Position numbers and translations under genes: made by a program. Below the pieces are notes generated by a model, which was given only the letters and a program-made list of their open reading frames with translations, made no database searches and had not been told where the DNA came from. From JAKEGK01 sp050116575 (lineage in GTDB: Bacteria > Pseudomonadota > Gammaproteobacteria > SZUA-152), in the NCBI GenBank assembly GCA_050116575.1, contig JASFOJ010000002.1, positions 10,266 through 74,265 on the forward strand: 64,000 nucleotides of DNA, given 5' to 3'. Each line of letters opens with the position of its first letter. Positions within the stretch are counted from its first letter, which is position 1. Of the stretch, positions 53,445 to 61,072 are shown piece by piece.

Positions 53445-54146
53445 ATGGGAAGCATTGATATCGTCGGTCTCATCAGCCTGGCATTCGGCCTGGGCATGGT
53501 CCACGCGCTGGATGCCGATCATATTGTCGCGGTATCCAGCCTGGCCGGTACCCGGGTTAACAGGCGCGATACCATGGGGTTTTGCATCCGCTGGGCCCTG
53601 GGTCACGGTCTGTCACTGCTGCTGATCGGCAGTTGCGTATTTTTGCTGGGCATGGCTATTCCCCAGGAACTCAGCCACTACGCGGAAACCATGGTGGGTG
53701 CGGTATTAATCACTATCGGCCTCATGCTCTGCCGGCAATTGATCCGTCAAAACGCGCATTTGCATGTTCATCACCACGATGGCCTGCCGCCGCACGCCCA
53801 CTGGCACACCCATGACCAACATCAAACCGATCACCACCGGGACAGGCACCGGCATCGTCATACCGCCGTATTGGTGGGTCTGGTGCACGGAACCGCGGGC
53901 TCGGCACCGTTACTGGTATTGATTCCGCTGGCCAAGATCGGCACGCCCTGGATGGGAATGCTATACCTGACAACATTCAGCATCGGGGTAATGATCACCA
54001 TGCTGATATTTGGTGGCGTGCTGGGCAGCGTATATCAATGGTTGTCCCGTCATGGACCGGCATTTATAAAAACAGCCAAGGCACTGATCGCCACCGTATC
54101 GATGGGTTATGGCAGTTATTTGCTGGCGGGAAGTTTGGCGTCATGA
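53445..54146 (+). CDS. ureH: UreH-type nickel permease
   Basis: 233 aa, about six membrane helices. The NiCoT/UreH signature H-x4-DH is intact (His20, Asp25, His26 in HALDADHIVAVSSLAG), with a second motif in GLVHGTAGSAPLLVL. The central loop (about 105-145) is extremely His-rich (about 17 His, for example HLHVHHHDG and HRDRHRHRH), probably a nickel store or selectivity sensor. It supplies Ni to urease. The stop overlaps the ureD start (ATGA at 54143-54146), which ties it to the urease operon as first gene. Confidence 0.9.
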   Translation: MGSIDIVGLISLAFGLGMVHALDADHIVAVSSLAGTRVNRRDTMGFCIRWALGHGLSLLLIGSCVFLLGMAIPQELSHYAETMVGAVLITIGLMLCRQLIRQNAHLHVHHHDGLPPHAHWHTHDQHQTDHHRDRHRHRHTAVLVGLVHGTAGSAPLLVLIPLAKIGTPWMGMLYLTTFSIGVMITMLIFGGVLGSVYQWLSRHGPAFIKTAKALIATVSMGYGSYLLAGSLAS

Positions 54147-54976
54147 TGCCGGCCGGTTCGCAAAGTAGCTGGCAAGCACGTTTGTCATTGGCGTTAAAAA
54201 ATCTCAATGGCAAAACCGTTATTGCCAACCGCAGCCATTACGGTCCCCTGGTAATTCAAAAGCCGTTTTATCCCGAAGGCGATCCCTGTCACTTATATCT
54301 GTTGCACCCACCCGGCGGGCTGGTCAGCGGTGATGAACTCAAATTGGAAACGCAGCTCAACCGGCACAGCCATTGTTTAATGACCACACCCGGCGCCACC
54401 AAGTTTTACCGTTCATCCGGCCCGGCGGCCGTGCAGCATCAAACCTTTCATGTTGCGAACGATGCATTGCTGGAATGGATGCCCCAGGAAACCATTTTAT
54501 TTAATGCCGCTGACGCTCAGATATCCACGCACGTGGAGTTGCAGGAAAATGCAAAATATATTGGCTGGGAAATTACCTGCCTAGGCCGAACAGCCGGTCA
54601 CCAACCGTTTGAAACCGGCAACGTGACCCAAAAGATCACGGTTTTGCGAGGCAACAGTCCAGTGCTTGTGGAACGCATGTCATTGCAGGGCAACTCTGCC
54701 CCGATGCAGGCATCCTGGGGACTGGCCGGTCATACAGCGGTGGGTACGATGATCATCACACCGGCCGACCGGGCATTGCTGGAAGCGGTACGCGCAGGCA
54801 CAACCGGCGGCGAACACGAATTATTCAGTGCCACATTAATGGATGACATCCTGTTATGCCGTTATCTCGGACCACAAGCACAAACGGCAAAACGGCTGTT
54901 TATCCGGGTCTGGGAAATCGCACGGCCCTATGTCCAAAATATTAACGCCTGTGTCCCTCGAATCTGGAACACCTGA
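54143..54976 (+). CDS. ureD: Urease accessory protein UreD
   Basis: 277 aa (typical UreD/UreH chaperone 270-280). It begins MMPAGSQSSWQARLSLAL and shows the family segments GPLVIQKPFYPEG, HPPGGLVSGDEL and TTPGATKFYRSS. It binds the urease apoprotein together with UreF and UreG during nickel insertion. I set the start at the ATG that overlaps the ureH stop (ATGA); the frame is open 35 codons upstream inside ureH but that part is not UreD-like. An equally good ATG lies one codon later. Confidence 0.94.
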   Translation: MMPAGSQSSWQARLSLALKNLNGKTVIANRSHYGPLVIQKPFYPEGDPCHLYLLHPPGGLVSGDELKLETQLNRHSHCLMTTPGATKFYRSSGPAAVQHQTFHVANDALLEWMPQETILFNAADAQISTHVELQENAKYIGWEITCLGRTAGHQPFETGNVTQKITVLRGNSPVLVERMSLQGNSAPMQASWGLAGHTAVGTMIITPADRALLEAVRAGTTGGEHELFSATLMDDILLCRYLGPQAQTAKRLFIRVWEIARPYVQNINACVPRIWNT

Positions 54977-55018
54977 CGTCAATGATCAACCTGAAACAAA
55001 AGCACTAAGGAATAAACC

Positions 55019-55321
55019 ATGGAATTATCACCGCGCGAAAAAGACAAACTGTTGTTGTTCACCGCCGCCCTGCTGGCCGAACGCCGTAAGGACCGCGGTA
55101 TCAAGCTCAACTACCCCGAAGCGGTTGCCTATATCTCTGCCGCCATTTTGGAAGGTGCGCGGGAAGGCAAAACCGTGGCTGAGCTAATGAGCTACGGCAC
55201 AACTTTGCTAACCCGGGACGATGTGATGGAAGGCATCCCCGAAGTCATTGGCGAGGTCCAGGTGGAAGCCACGTTTCCCGACGGCACCAAGCTGGTAACC
55301 GTGCACAACCCCATTACCTGA
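55019..55321 (+). CDS. ureA: Urease gamma subunit
   Basis: 100 aa, the normal length. Sequence MELSPREKDKLLLFTAALLA and LNYPEAVAYISAAILEGARE are canonical. Forms the (alpha-beta-gamma)3 trimer with UreB and UreC. AAGGA precedes the ATG by about 7 nt. Confidence 0.97.
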   Translation: MELSPREKDKLLLFTAALLAERRKDRGIKLNYPEAVAYISAAILEGAREGKTVAELMSYGTTLLTRDDVMEGIPEVIGEVQVEATFPDGTKLVTVHNPIT

Positions 55322-55352
55322 AACTTTTAACAAACGCCCGGAGAATAACAAC

Positions 55353-55670
55353 ATGATACCTGGTGAATATTTTATTGACGACGGCGACATTACCCTGAAC
55401 GAGGGACGGCAAACCATCACCATCAAGGTCGCCAACACCGGTGACCGGCCCATACAGGTGGGATCTCACTATCACTTTTATGAAACCAATAGCGCCCTGT
55501 CATTTGACCGGGAAGCAACCCGCGGCTTTCGGCCTGACATTCCCGCGGGTACGGCGATTCGTTTTGAGCCGGGACAGGAGCGGGAAATCAGTCTCGTCGA
55601 ATACGCCGGTGACAGACACGTATACGGGTTCAATGGAAAAATCATGGGGCCACTGGAGGACCAACCATAA
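55353..55670 (+). CDS. ureB: Urease beta subunit
   Basis: 105 aa (usual 100-110). Begins MIPGEYFIDDGDITLNEGRQ and contains the invariant NTGDRPIQVGSHYHFYETN and GKIMGPLE. A GGAG ribosome-binding site lies about 8 nt upstream of the ATG. Its TAA overlaps the ureC ATG by one base (TAATG). Confidence 0.97.
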   Translation: MIPGEYFIDDGDITLNEGRQTITIKVANTGDRPIQVGSHYHFYETNSALSFDREATRGFRPDIPAGTAIRFEPGQEREISLVEYAGDRHVYGFNGKIMGPLEDQP

Positions 55671-57373
55671 TGAGCACAATCAGCCGCCAGGCATACGCGG
55701 AAATGTACGGCCCAACCACCGGCGACCGGCTTCGCCTGGGCGATACCGATATTATCATTGAAGTGGAAGACGATAAAACAACTTACGGCGACGAGGTCAA
55801 ATTCGGCGGCGGCAAAGTCATTCGCGATGGTATGGGGCAAAGCCAGTCAACGTCTCATGAAGCGGTTGACGTCGTCATTACCAACGCATTGATCCTTGAC
55901 CACTGGGGCATCATCAAAGCCGACATTGGTATCAAGGATGGCCGCATTGCCGGTATCGGTAAAGCCGGCAATCCAGGGACCCAACCCAATGTTGATATCA
56001 ATGTCGCTCCCAGTACCGAAGCCATTGCCGGTGAAGGCATGATCGTCACGGCCGGCGGTATCGACGCCCATATTCATTTCATTTGCCCGCAGCAGATTGA
56101 AGAAGCGCTTATGTCCGGCGTTACCACCATGTTGGGTGGCGGCACCGGCCCGGCCACCGGCACCAACGCCACCACCTGCACACCCGGTCCCTGGAACATC
56201 CACCGCATGCTGCAGGCCGCCGAGGAATTTCCCATGAACCTTGGGTTTTTGGGTAAAGGCAATGCCAGCATGCCCGACGCATTAACGGAACAGGTGGCCG
56301 CAGGCGCCATGGGCTTAAAGCTGCACGAAGACTGGGGTACCACACCAGCGGCTATCGACAACTGTTTAACAGTGGCCGATGAGCAGGACGTACAGGTGGC
56401 CATCCACACCGACACCTTGAACGAATCGGGTTTTGTGGAAGATACTCTTGCCGCGTTTAAAGGCCGCGCTATTCATACCTATCATACCGAGGGCGCCGGC
56501 GGTGGCCACGCGCCGGACATTATCAAGGCCTGTGGCGAAGCCAATGTGCTGCCGTCCAGCACCAATCCCACACGGCCCTACACCGTAAATACCATCGACG
56601 AACATCTCGACATGTTGATGGTGTGCCACCACCTGGACCCCAAGATTGCCGAAGACGTGGCGTTCGCCGAATCCCGTATCCGCAAGGAAACCATCGCCGC
56701 CGAAGATATCCTCCACGACCTGGGGGCCTTCAGCATGATTGCCTCTGACTCACAGGCCATGGGCCGGGTGGGCGAAGTCATCTGCCGCACCTGGCAAACC
56801 GCCCATAAAATGAAAGTGCAACGGGGCGCACTTAAGGAAGACAGCAGCCGCAATGATAATGTGCGCGCCAAGCGATATATCGCCAAATACACCATTAATC
56901 CCGCGATTACCCATGGCATTGCCCATGAAGTGGGTTCCGTTGAAGTGGGCAAACTGGCTGACCTCACGTTATGGAAGCCGGCGTTTTTCGGCGCCAAGCC
57001 ATCGTTGATTATCAAGGGCGGCATGATCGTGGCAGCACCCATGGGTGATCCCAACGCTTCCATTCCCACCCCGCAACCGGTCCACTACCGGCCCATGTTT
57101 GCGGCGTTTGGCCAGGCACGGGCAGCTACCTCGGTCACCTTTGTTTCAAGGGCAGCCGTGGAAAACGCCATCGGTGATCAGTTAAAACTCAGCAAGCGAA
57201 TGATGGCCGTCAGCAATACCCGTCGCATCGGCAAACAGGACATGATCCACAATAACTACCAGCCTAAAATCGAGGTGGATGCCCAGACCTATGAAGTGCG
57301 CGCCGACGGCGAACTGCTGACCTGTGAACCGGCGGACGTATTGCCGTTGGCACAACGCTACTTTTTATTTTAA
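55670..57373 (+). CDS. ureC: Urease alpha subunit (catalytic)
   Basis: 567 aa, the usual length. It carries the dinuclear nickel site: HIHF pair in GGIDAHIHFICP, the carbamylated Lys in GLKLHEDWGTTP, His in VAIHTDTLNESGF and HTYHTEGAGGGHAPD, and the flexible flap with the active-site Cys/His in MVCHHLDPKI. It hydrolyses urea to ammonia and carbamate in the cytoplasm. A GGAGG within the ureB end serves as its ribosome-binding site. Confidence 0.98.
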   Translation: MSTISRQAYAEMYGPTTGDRLRLGDTDIIIEVEDDKTTYGDEVKFGGGKVIRDGMGQSQSTSHEAVDVVITNALILDHWGIIKADIGIKDGRIAGIGKAGNPGTQPNVDINVAPSTEAIAGEGMIVTAGGIDAHIHFICPQQIEEALMSGVTTMLGGGTGPATGTNATTCTPGPWNIHRMLQAAEEFPMNLGFLGKGNASMPDALTEQVAAGAMGLKLHEDWGTTPAAIDNCLTVADEQDVQVAIHTDTLNESGFVEDTLAAFKGRAIHTYHTEGAGGGHAPDIIKACGEANVLPSSTNPTRPYTVNTIDEHLDMLMVCHHLDPKIAEDVAFAESRIRKETIAAEDILHDLGAFSMIASDSQAMGRVGEVICRTWQTAHKMKVQRGALKEDSSRNDNVRAKRYIAKYTINPAITHGIAHEVGSVEVGKLADLTLWKPAFFGAKPSLIIKGGMIVAAPMGDPNASIPTPQPVHYRPMFAAFGQARAATSVTFVSRAAVENAIGDQLKLSKRMMAVSNTRRIGKQDMIHNNYQPKIEVDAQTYEVRADGELLTCEPADVLPLAQRYFLF

Positions 57374-57632
57374 CTTTGTTTGCACCGATTACTACCATGC
57401 ACCACGAAACCTACCATAATCCGGCGGCATCGTTTAACAGCCGTGGCTGCGTAGGGTGGGCATCGCCCACCTGCAACGACTTGACGTTAAAGCCAACGAT
57501 GTGCAATGCATATCCTGCCAACGACGCTATAACGAAATTTCCTCTAAGTCTGTTAGGGTGGATTTATACCGTTTGGGTGCACCACCCACCGTGGGCCTAT
57601 GAGAATACACAAGTAACCCAAAGAGCAAAACT
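57374..57632. repeat. GTAGGGTG-type palindromic repeats between ureC and ureE
   Basis: 259-bp gap. It contains GTAGGGTGGGC-ATC-GCCCACC, whose hairpin pairs 57455-57461 with 57465-57471, and a second related unit (TTAGGGTGG ... CACCACCCACC) at about 57549-57592. These resemble dispersed intergenic GTAGGGTG repeats, also present in the ureF-ureG gap. There is no gene here; the apparent 86-codon frame runs through the repeats. Confidence 0.65.
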
Positions 57633-58073
57633 ATGACGTTAATCAAAGTCACTGAACGACTGGATCAACCGGCGACCGCGCAGGCAACTTTGTCGCTGCC
57701 CTTTGAATTGCGACAAAAAAGCCGTTTCAAAGCCAACCTCGATTCCGGTGAGGAAGTGGGGCTCATGTTGCCCCGTGGCCACGCATTGCGCGGCGGCGAT
57801 TGTCTGCGCGCCGAAAACGGTATGGTCATCGCTTTAGTGGCAGCGCAGGAGCCAGTCACCACGGCCACGGCACCGAACCCGCTAACCTTGCAGCGCGCCT
57901 GTTACCATTTAGGCAACCGTCATGTTCCCCTGCAAATCACCGAACAATGGATCCGTTACCTGCAGGATCACGTGCTGGATGACATGGTCGCGTCGCTGGG
58001 ATTAACTGTCACCCATGAGCAGGCGCCATTCGAACCGGAAACGGGCGCCTATCATCACCACCATCACGATTAA
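57633..58073 (+). CDS. ureE: Urease accessory protein UreE (nickel metallochaperone)
   Basis: 146 aa. An N-terminal peptide-binding domain (LSLPFELRQKSRFKANLDSG, EEVGLMLPRG) is followed by the metal-binding domain with RACYHLGNRHVPLQI containing the conserved His, and it ends in a six-His tail (YHHHHHHD), as in Klebsiella-type UreE. It delivers nickel to UreG/urease. The stop is 2 bp before ureF. Confidence 0.95.
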   Translation: MTLIKVTERLDQPATAQATLSLPFELRQKSRFKANLDSGEEVGLMLPRGHALRGGDCLRAENGMVIALVAAQEPVTTATAPNPLTLQRACYHLGNRHVPLQITEQWIRYLQDHVLDDMVASLGLTVTHEQAPFEPETGAYHHHHHD

Positions 58074-58075
58074 CC

Positions 58076-58753
58076 ATGGCAAACACTACCACCAGTTCAC
58101 TGCGACTATGGCAATTGATCAGCCCGGCGCTGCCCATCGGCGCTTTTGCTTATTCACAGGGGCTGGAATACGCCGTTGAACAGGATTGGGTAAACGATGA
58201 AGCCACAGCCCGGCAATGGATCACCGGCTTGATCAATCACTCCCTGTCGTCCCTGGACGTACCGGTATTGGCCAGACTCTATAAAGCGTGGCAAGCCAAC
58301 GATCTGGATGCTGTGAGTTACTGGAACCGCTACCTGCAGGCATCGCGCGAGGCCAGTGAATTATTAACCGAAGACCGGCAAATTGGCGCTGCGCTAAAAC
58401 AACTGCTGACTGATCTCGATTTCCATCAAGTGCGATACTGGCCGGCTACGGAACCGTCCGGCTTCGCCGCCATGTTTGCACTGGCCGCCACCCATTGGGG
58501 TGTTAAACTTTCCGATGCATGCCAGGGTTTTTTATGGGCATGGAGTGAAAACCAGGTGGCCGCCGCCATTAAACTGGTTCCATTAGGACAAACTGCGGGA
58601 CAACGCATCCTGTCAGCGGTGATTGATGAAATTCCCCCGGCGGTGCTACAAGGATTAAAAATCGAAGACGACGATATTGGCATTACAGCCCACGGGTTAG
58701 GTATTGCCAGCGCATTGCACGAAACACAGTACTCGCGGTTATTCAGGTCCTAA
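58076..58753 (+). CDS. ureF: Urease accessory protein UreF
   Basis: 225 aa. Canonical start region LWQLISPALPIGAFAYSQGLEYAVE, plus the middle helix bundle and the C-terminal ITAHGLGIASALHETQYSRLFRS. Forms the UreD-UreF-UreG activation complex on urease. Only 2 bp after ureE. The last 15 codons have been copied 271 bp downstream as part of a tandem duplication, leaving a stop-terminated fragment. Confidence 0.95.
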   Translation: MANTTTSSLRLWQLISPALPIGAFAYSQGLEYAVEQDWVNDEATARQWITGLINHSLSSLDVPVLARLYKAWQANDLDAVSYWNRYLQASREASELLTEDRQIGAALKQLLTDLDFHQVRYWPATEPSGFAAMFALAATHWGVKLSDACQGFLWAWSENQVAAAIKLVPLGQTAGQRILSAVIDEIPPAVLQGLKIEDDDIGITAHGLGIASALHETQYSRLFRS

Positions 58754-59226
58754 GTGTATTTGAGTTGCGTGCGCCCTGTTGATCTTCAGTCAACAGCGCA
58801 ATCAATACACGCCAGTGGCGATAAAAAAGGTTACAGGTGTGCTATGCACACCCTACCGGACGAAGGACACGAACAGCACGATGCAGCGTGCGCACGATGG
58901 CCATGAAAGTATCCAACGTAGGGTGCTGCTGAGGAACGAAGCGCACCATGGTATGACAGCCCACGGTTTGGGCATTGCCAGCGCATTGCACGAAACCTAG
59001 TATACGAGGTTATTCACATCTTAAGTGTATTTGAGTTGCGCGCGCCCTGTTGATCTTCAGTCAACAGCGCAATCAATACACGCCAGTGGCGATAAAAAAG
59101 GTTACAGGTGTGCTATGCACACCCTACCAGACGAAGGGACGCGAATAGCACGATGTAGCGGGCGCACGGTAGCTGTGAAAGTACCACCGTAGGGTGCTGC
59201 TGAGATACGAAGCGCACCAAGTTGCT
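58685..59226. repeat. 271-bp tandem duplication spanning the ureF 3' end
   Basis: Two adjacent copies with an exact period of 271 bp, copy 1 at 58685-58955 and copy 2 at 58956 to about 59221-59226. Copy 1 begins inside ureF (codons for TAHGLGIASALHET) and runs through intergenic DNA; copy 2 repeats those codons as TAHGLGIASALHET followed by a stop. Each copy carries a GGTGTGC-TAT-GCACACC hairpin (58836-58852 and +271) and a GTAGGGTG unit. Copies differ at scattered bases, so the event is not very recent. A partial third CACACCCTACCAGA piece lies at about 59266-59279. Confidence 0.85.
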
Positions 59227-59309
59227 TTTTTTTGTTTACATGCGAACACTATTACAGTCTCCATACACACCCTACCAGATGACGTAAGACGAACATTGAG
59301 AGATAAAAT

Positions 59310-59921
59310 ATGAGCAAACAAGCATTACGAGTGGGAATTGGCGGGCCAGTGGGCTCTGGTAAAACCGCATTGGTTGACGCGCTATGCAAAGCCATGCGTG
59401 ACGATTTTCAGGTGGCCGTAGTCACCAATGATATTTATACCCAGGAAGACGCGCAGTATTTGATGCGCAGCCAGGCGTTACCGGAAGACCGCATCATTGG
59501 CGTCGAGACCGGCGGTTGCCCGCACACGGCGATCCGTGAAGACGCCTCCATGAATCTCGCTGCCGTCAGTGAACTCAACAATCGCATCGGCAACCTGGAT
59601 GTGGTGTTTGTGGAAAGCGGTGGCGATAATCTCAGTGCTACGTTTAGCCCTGAACTTTCCGATCTTACCATTTACGTGATCGATGTCGCCGCGGGCGACA
59701 AAATCCCCCGCAAAGGCGGCCCCGGCATTACCAAGTCCGACCTGTTAATTATCAATAAAACCGATCTCGCGCCCCTTGTTGGTGCATCGCTGGACGTGAT
59801 GGAACGGGACGCCAGGAAAATGCGCGGCGAACGGCCCTTTGTATTTACTAATCTTAAAGCCGGAGAAGGTTTAAAAAGCGTCATGGACTATATTATCGAT
59901 AAAGGAATGTTGTCTGAATAA
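59310..59921 (+). CDS. ureG: Urease accessory GTPase UreG
   Basis: 203 aa SIMIBI GTPase. Walker A GGPVGSGKTAL at the N-terminus, the Ni-linked CPH-type motif in VETGGCPHTAIREDAS, and NKTD in LLIINKTDLAPL for guanine recognition. It hydrolyses GTP to drive nickel insertion. It is separated from ureF by 556 bp of repeat DNA instead of the usual few bases, so co-transcription with the rest of the urease genes is not guaranteed. Confidence 0.97.
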   Translation: MSKQALRVGIGGPVGSGKTALVDALCKAMRDDFQVAVVTNDIYTQEDAQYLMRSQALPEDRIIGVETGGCPHTAIREDASMNLAAVSELNNRIGNLDVVFVESGGDNLSATFSPELSDLTIYVIDVAAGDKIPRKGGPGITKSDLLIINKTDLAPLVGASLDVMERDARKMRGERPFVFTNLKAGEGLKSVMDYIIDKGMLSE

Positions 59922-60051
59922 TACAATTTAGCGGTGATCACACAATAAAAATACAACACATGTATTAATGTTGAACATCGTCGTTTCAAACTTATTCAAC
60001 GCTAACCTGCCCTCCACAATCGCCCCATCTTTTAACATTCAAAAATTTTTA

Positions 60052-60068
60052 CGCATTATTTTAGTGCA
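60052..60068. promoter_or_regulatory. NtrC-like dyad upstream of the porin-urt operon
   Basis: CGCATTATTTTAGTGCA keeps the dyad spacing of NtrC sites (two 7-bp halves, 3-bp centre) and matches 10 of 14 half-site positions. It lies about 85-90 bp upstream of the sigma54 core, a typical enhancer distance. Confidence 0.4.
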
Positions 60069-60143
60069 CAACGCTTTATTACAGCACTGTTGAAACCACC
60101 CAAAAATAGCCTAACCCCATGTTATTACATGCTAATTCGTGTT

Positions 60144-60159
60144 TGGCACAACCGATGCT
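60144..60159 (+). promoter_or_regulatory. Sigma54 promoter of the porin-urtAB operon
   Basis: TGGCACAACCGATGCT: a complete -24 box (TGGCAC) and the -12 TGC, with the invariant GG-N10-GC spacing (GG 60145-60146, GC 60157-60158). Transcription would start near 60170. This is the best promoter match I see in the window. Confidence 0.7.
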
Positions 60160-60294
60160 ATAGCCCATGCAAAGCACAAGCGCGGAACGCTTGTTGTTTG
60201 AAAGCAAAGAGCAAAGGTCGATGCAATGCACGGTCAGCGCCTTAACACGAAAACTTTTCGATTTGGATGTAAAACAACATTGGGGAGACTCATA

Positions 60295-60972
60295 ATGAAG
60301 CTTAGTAAGCAATTAGTATCTTTAACCGGAGCTGCGGCCCTTTCAATTTCCGCGTTGGTCGTACCAACTACTTCACAGGCAGAAGTAAGCTCCAGCGCCA
60401 CCATCGCCTCCATGTACCTGTGGCGTGGCCTTGACATCAGCGATCACAAGCCCGCCATGTCAGGTGATATCACCTACAACCATGAAAGCGGTGCTTATGC
60501 CAGCTTGTGGATGTCCAGTGAAGGCACGTTCGACAACAGTTTCGAAACGGACTGGATTATTGGTTTCAGCGGCAGCGTACAGGATTTCGGTTACGACGTG
60601 GGTTACTACAAAATCTGGTACCCGGAAGCCCTGGATACCGCTGGAGATCCTGTCAGCTTCAGCGACGCCGGTGCTGAAACCTATATCGGCCTGACTTACA
60701 AGGATTTCGGATTCATGCTTTACAATGACAGCAAGAGCCCTAACACCTACAAGTACTACACCCTGTCATACTCCTATGGCGCGTTCACGGGCACGTTTGG
60801 CGTCAATGACGATGATGATGACAACAGCGACTACAAACACCTTGACCTGTCTTATGCAGCGACGGATCGCCTGTCCTTCACCATGAGCAAAATCACGTCT
60901 ATGGGTAGTGGTGGAACAAAACCCAATCCCATTTTCATGCTTTCTTATACATTGCCGGTGGATCTGAAGTAA
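60295..60972 (+). CDS. TorF-family putative porin (Gcw_chp domain)
   Basis: 225 aa from the ATG at 60295 (GGGGAG about 8 nt upstream). A signal peptide ends near SQAEVS. The mature part follows the TorF/Gcw_chp barrel: SSATIASMYLWRGLDISDH, PAMSGDITYNHESGAYASLW, then paired strands each ending in aromatic residues (DFGYDVGYYKIWY, TYIGLTYKDFGFML, YYTLSYSYGAFTGTFGV). Located at the head of the urea-transport operon under a sigma54 promoter, it may let urea or short amides cross the outer membrane. That role is inferred from position only. Confidence 0.8.
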   Translation: MKLSKQLVSLTGAAALSISALVVPTTSQAEVSSSATIASMYLWRGLDISDHKPAMSGDITYNHESGAYASLWMSSEGTFDNSFETDWIIGFSGSVQDFGYDVGYYKIWYPEALDTAGDPVSFSDAGAETYIGLTYKDFGFMLYNDSKSPNTYKYYTLSYSYGAFTGTFGVNDDDDDNSDYKHLDLSYAATDRLSFTMSKITSMGSGGTKPNPIFMLSYTLPVDLK

Positions 60973-61000
60973 ACCAGCACACAACAACGATGCGAGAATG

Positions 61001-61036
61001 GCTGGAACAGAGATTTTAGTTTGTCTCTGTTCCAGC
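61001..61036 (+). terminator. Stem-loop between porin gene and urtA
   Basis: A perfect 13-bp stem (GCTGGAACAGAGA and its complement) with a 10-nt loop, 28 bp after the porin stop. No T run follows, so it more likely protects the upstream message or gives partial termination than ends transcription fully. Confidence 0.6.
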
Positions 61037-61072
61037 GCCACTCACCTGAAAAACAATTGAAGTGGGAGATTT

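Larger units (their letters stand above)
59922..60294. other. Upstream region of the porin-urt operon
   Basis: 373 bp holding the sigma54 promoter (60144-60159) and an NtrC-like dyad (60052-60068). No gene seen. The predicted leader of about 125 nt before the porin ATG has no recognised riboswitch. Confidence 0.5.

Noticed and set aside
57376..57636. 86-codon frame between ureC and ureE
   Set aside because: It runs through GTAGGGTG palindromes, has no start context and no family resemblance.
58779..59000. 73-codon frame after ureF ending TAHGLGIASALHET
   Set aside because: This is the duplicated ureF tail read after repeat DNA, not a separate gene; described as the tandem duplication.
60226..60294. 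Upstream extension of the porin gene start
   Set aside because: It would add 23 charged residues before a clear signal peptide; GGGGAG precedes the internal ATG at 60295.
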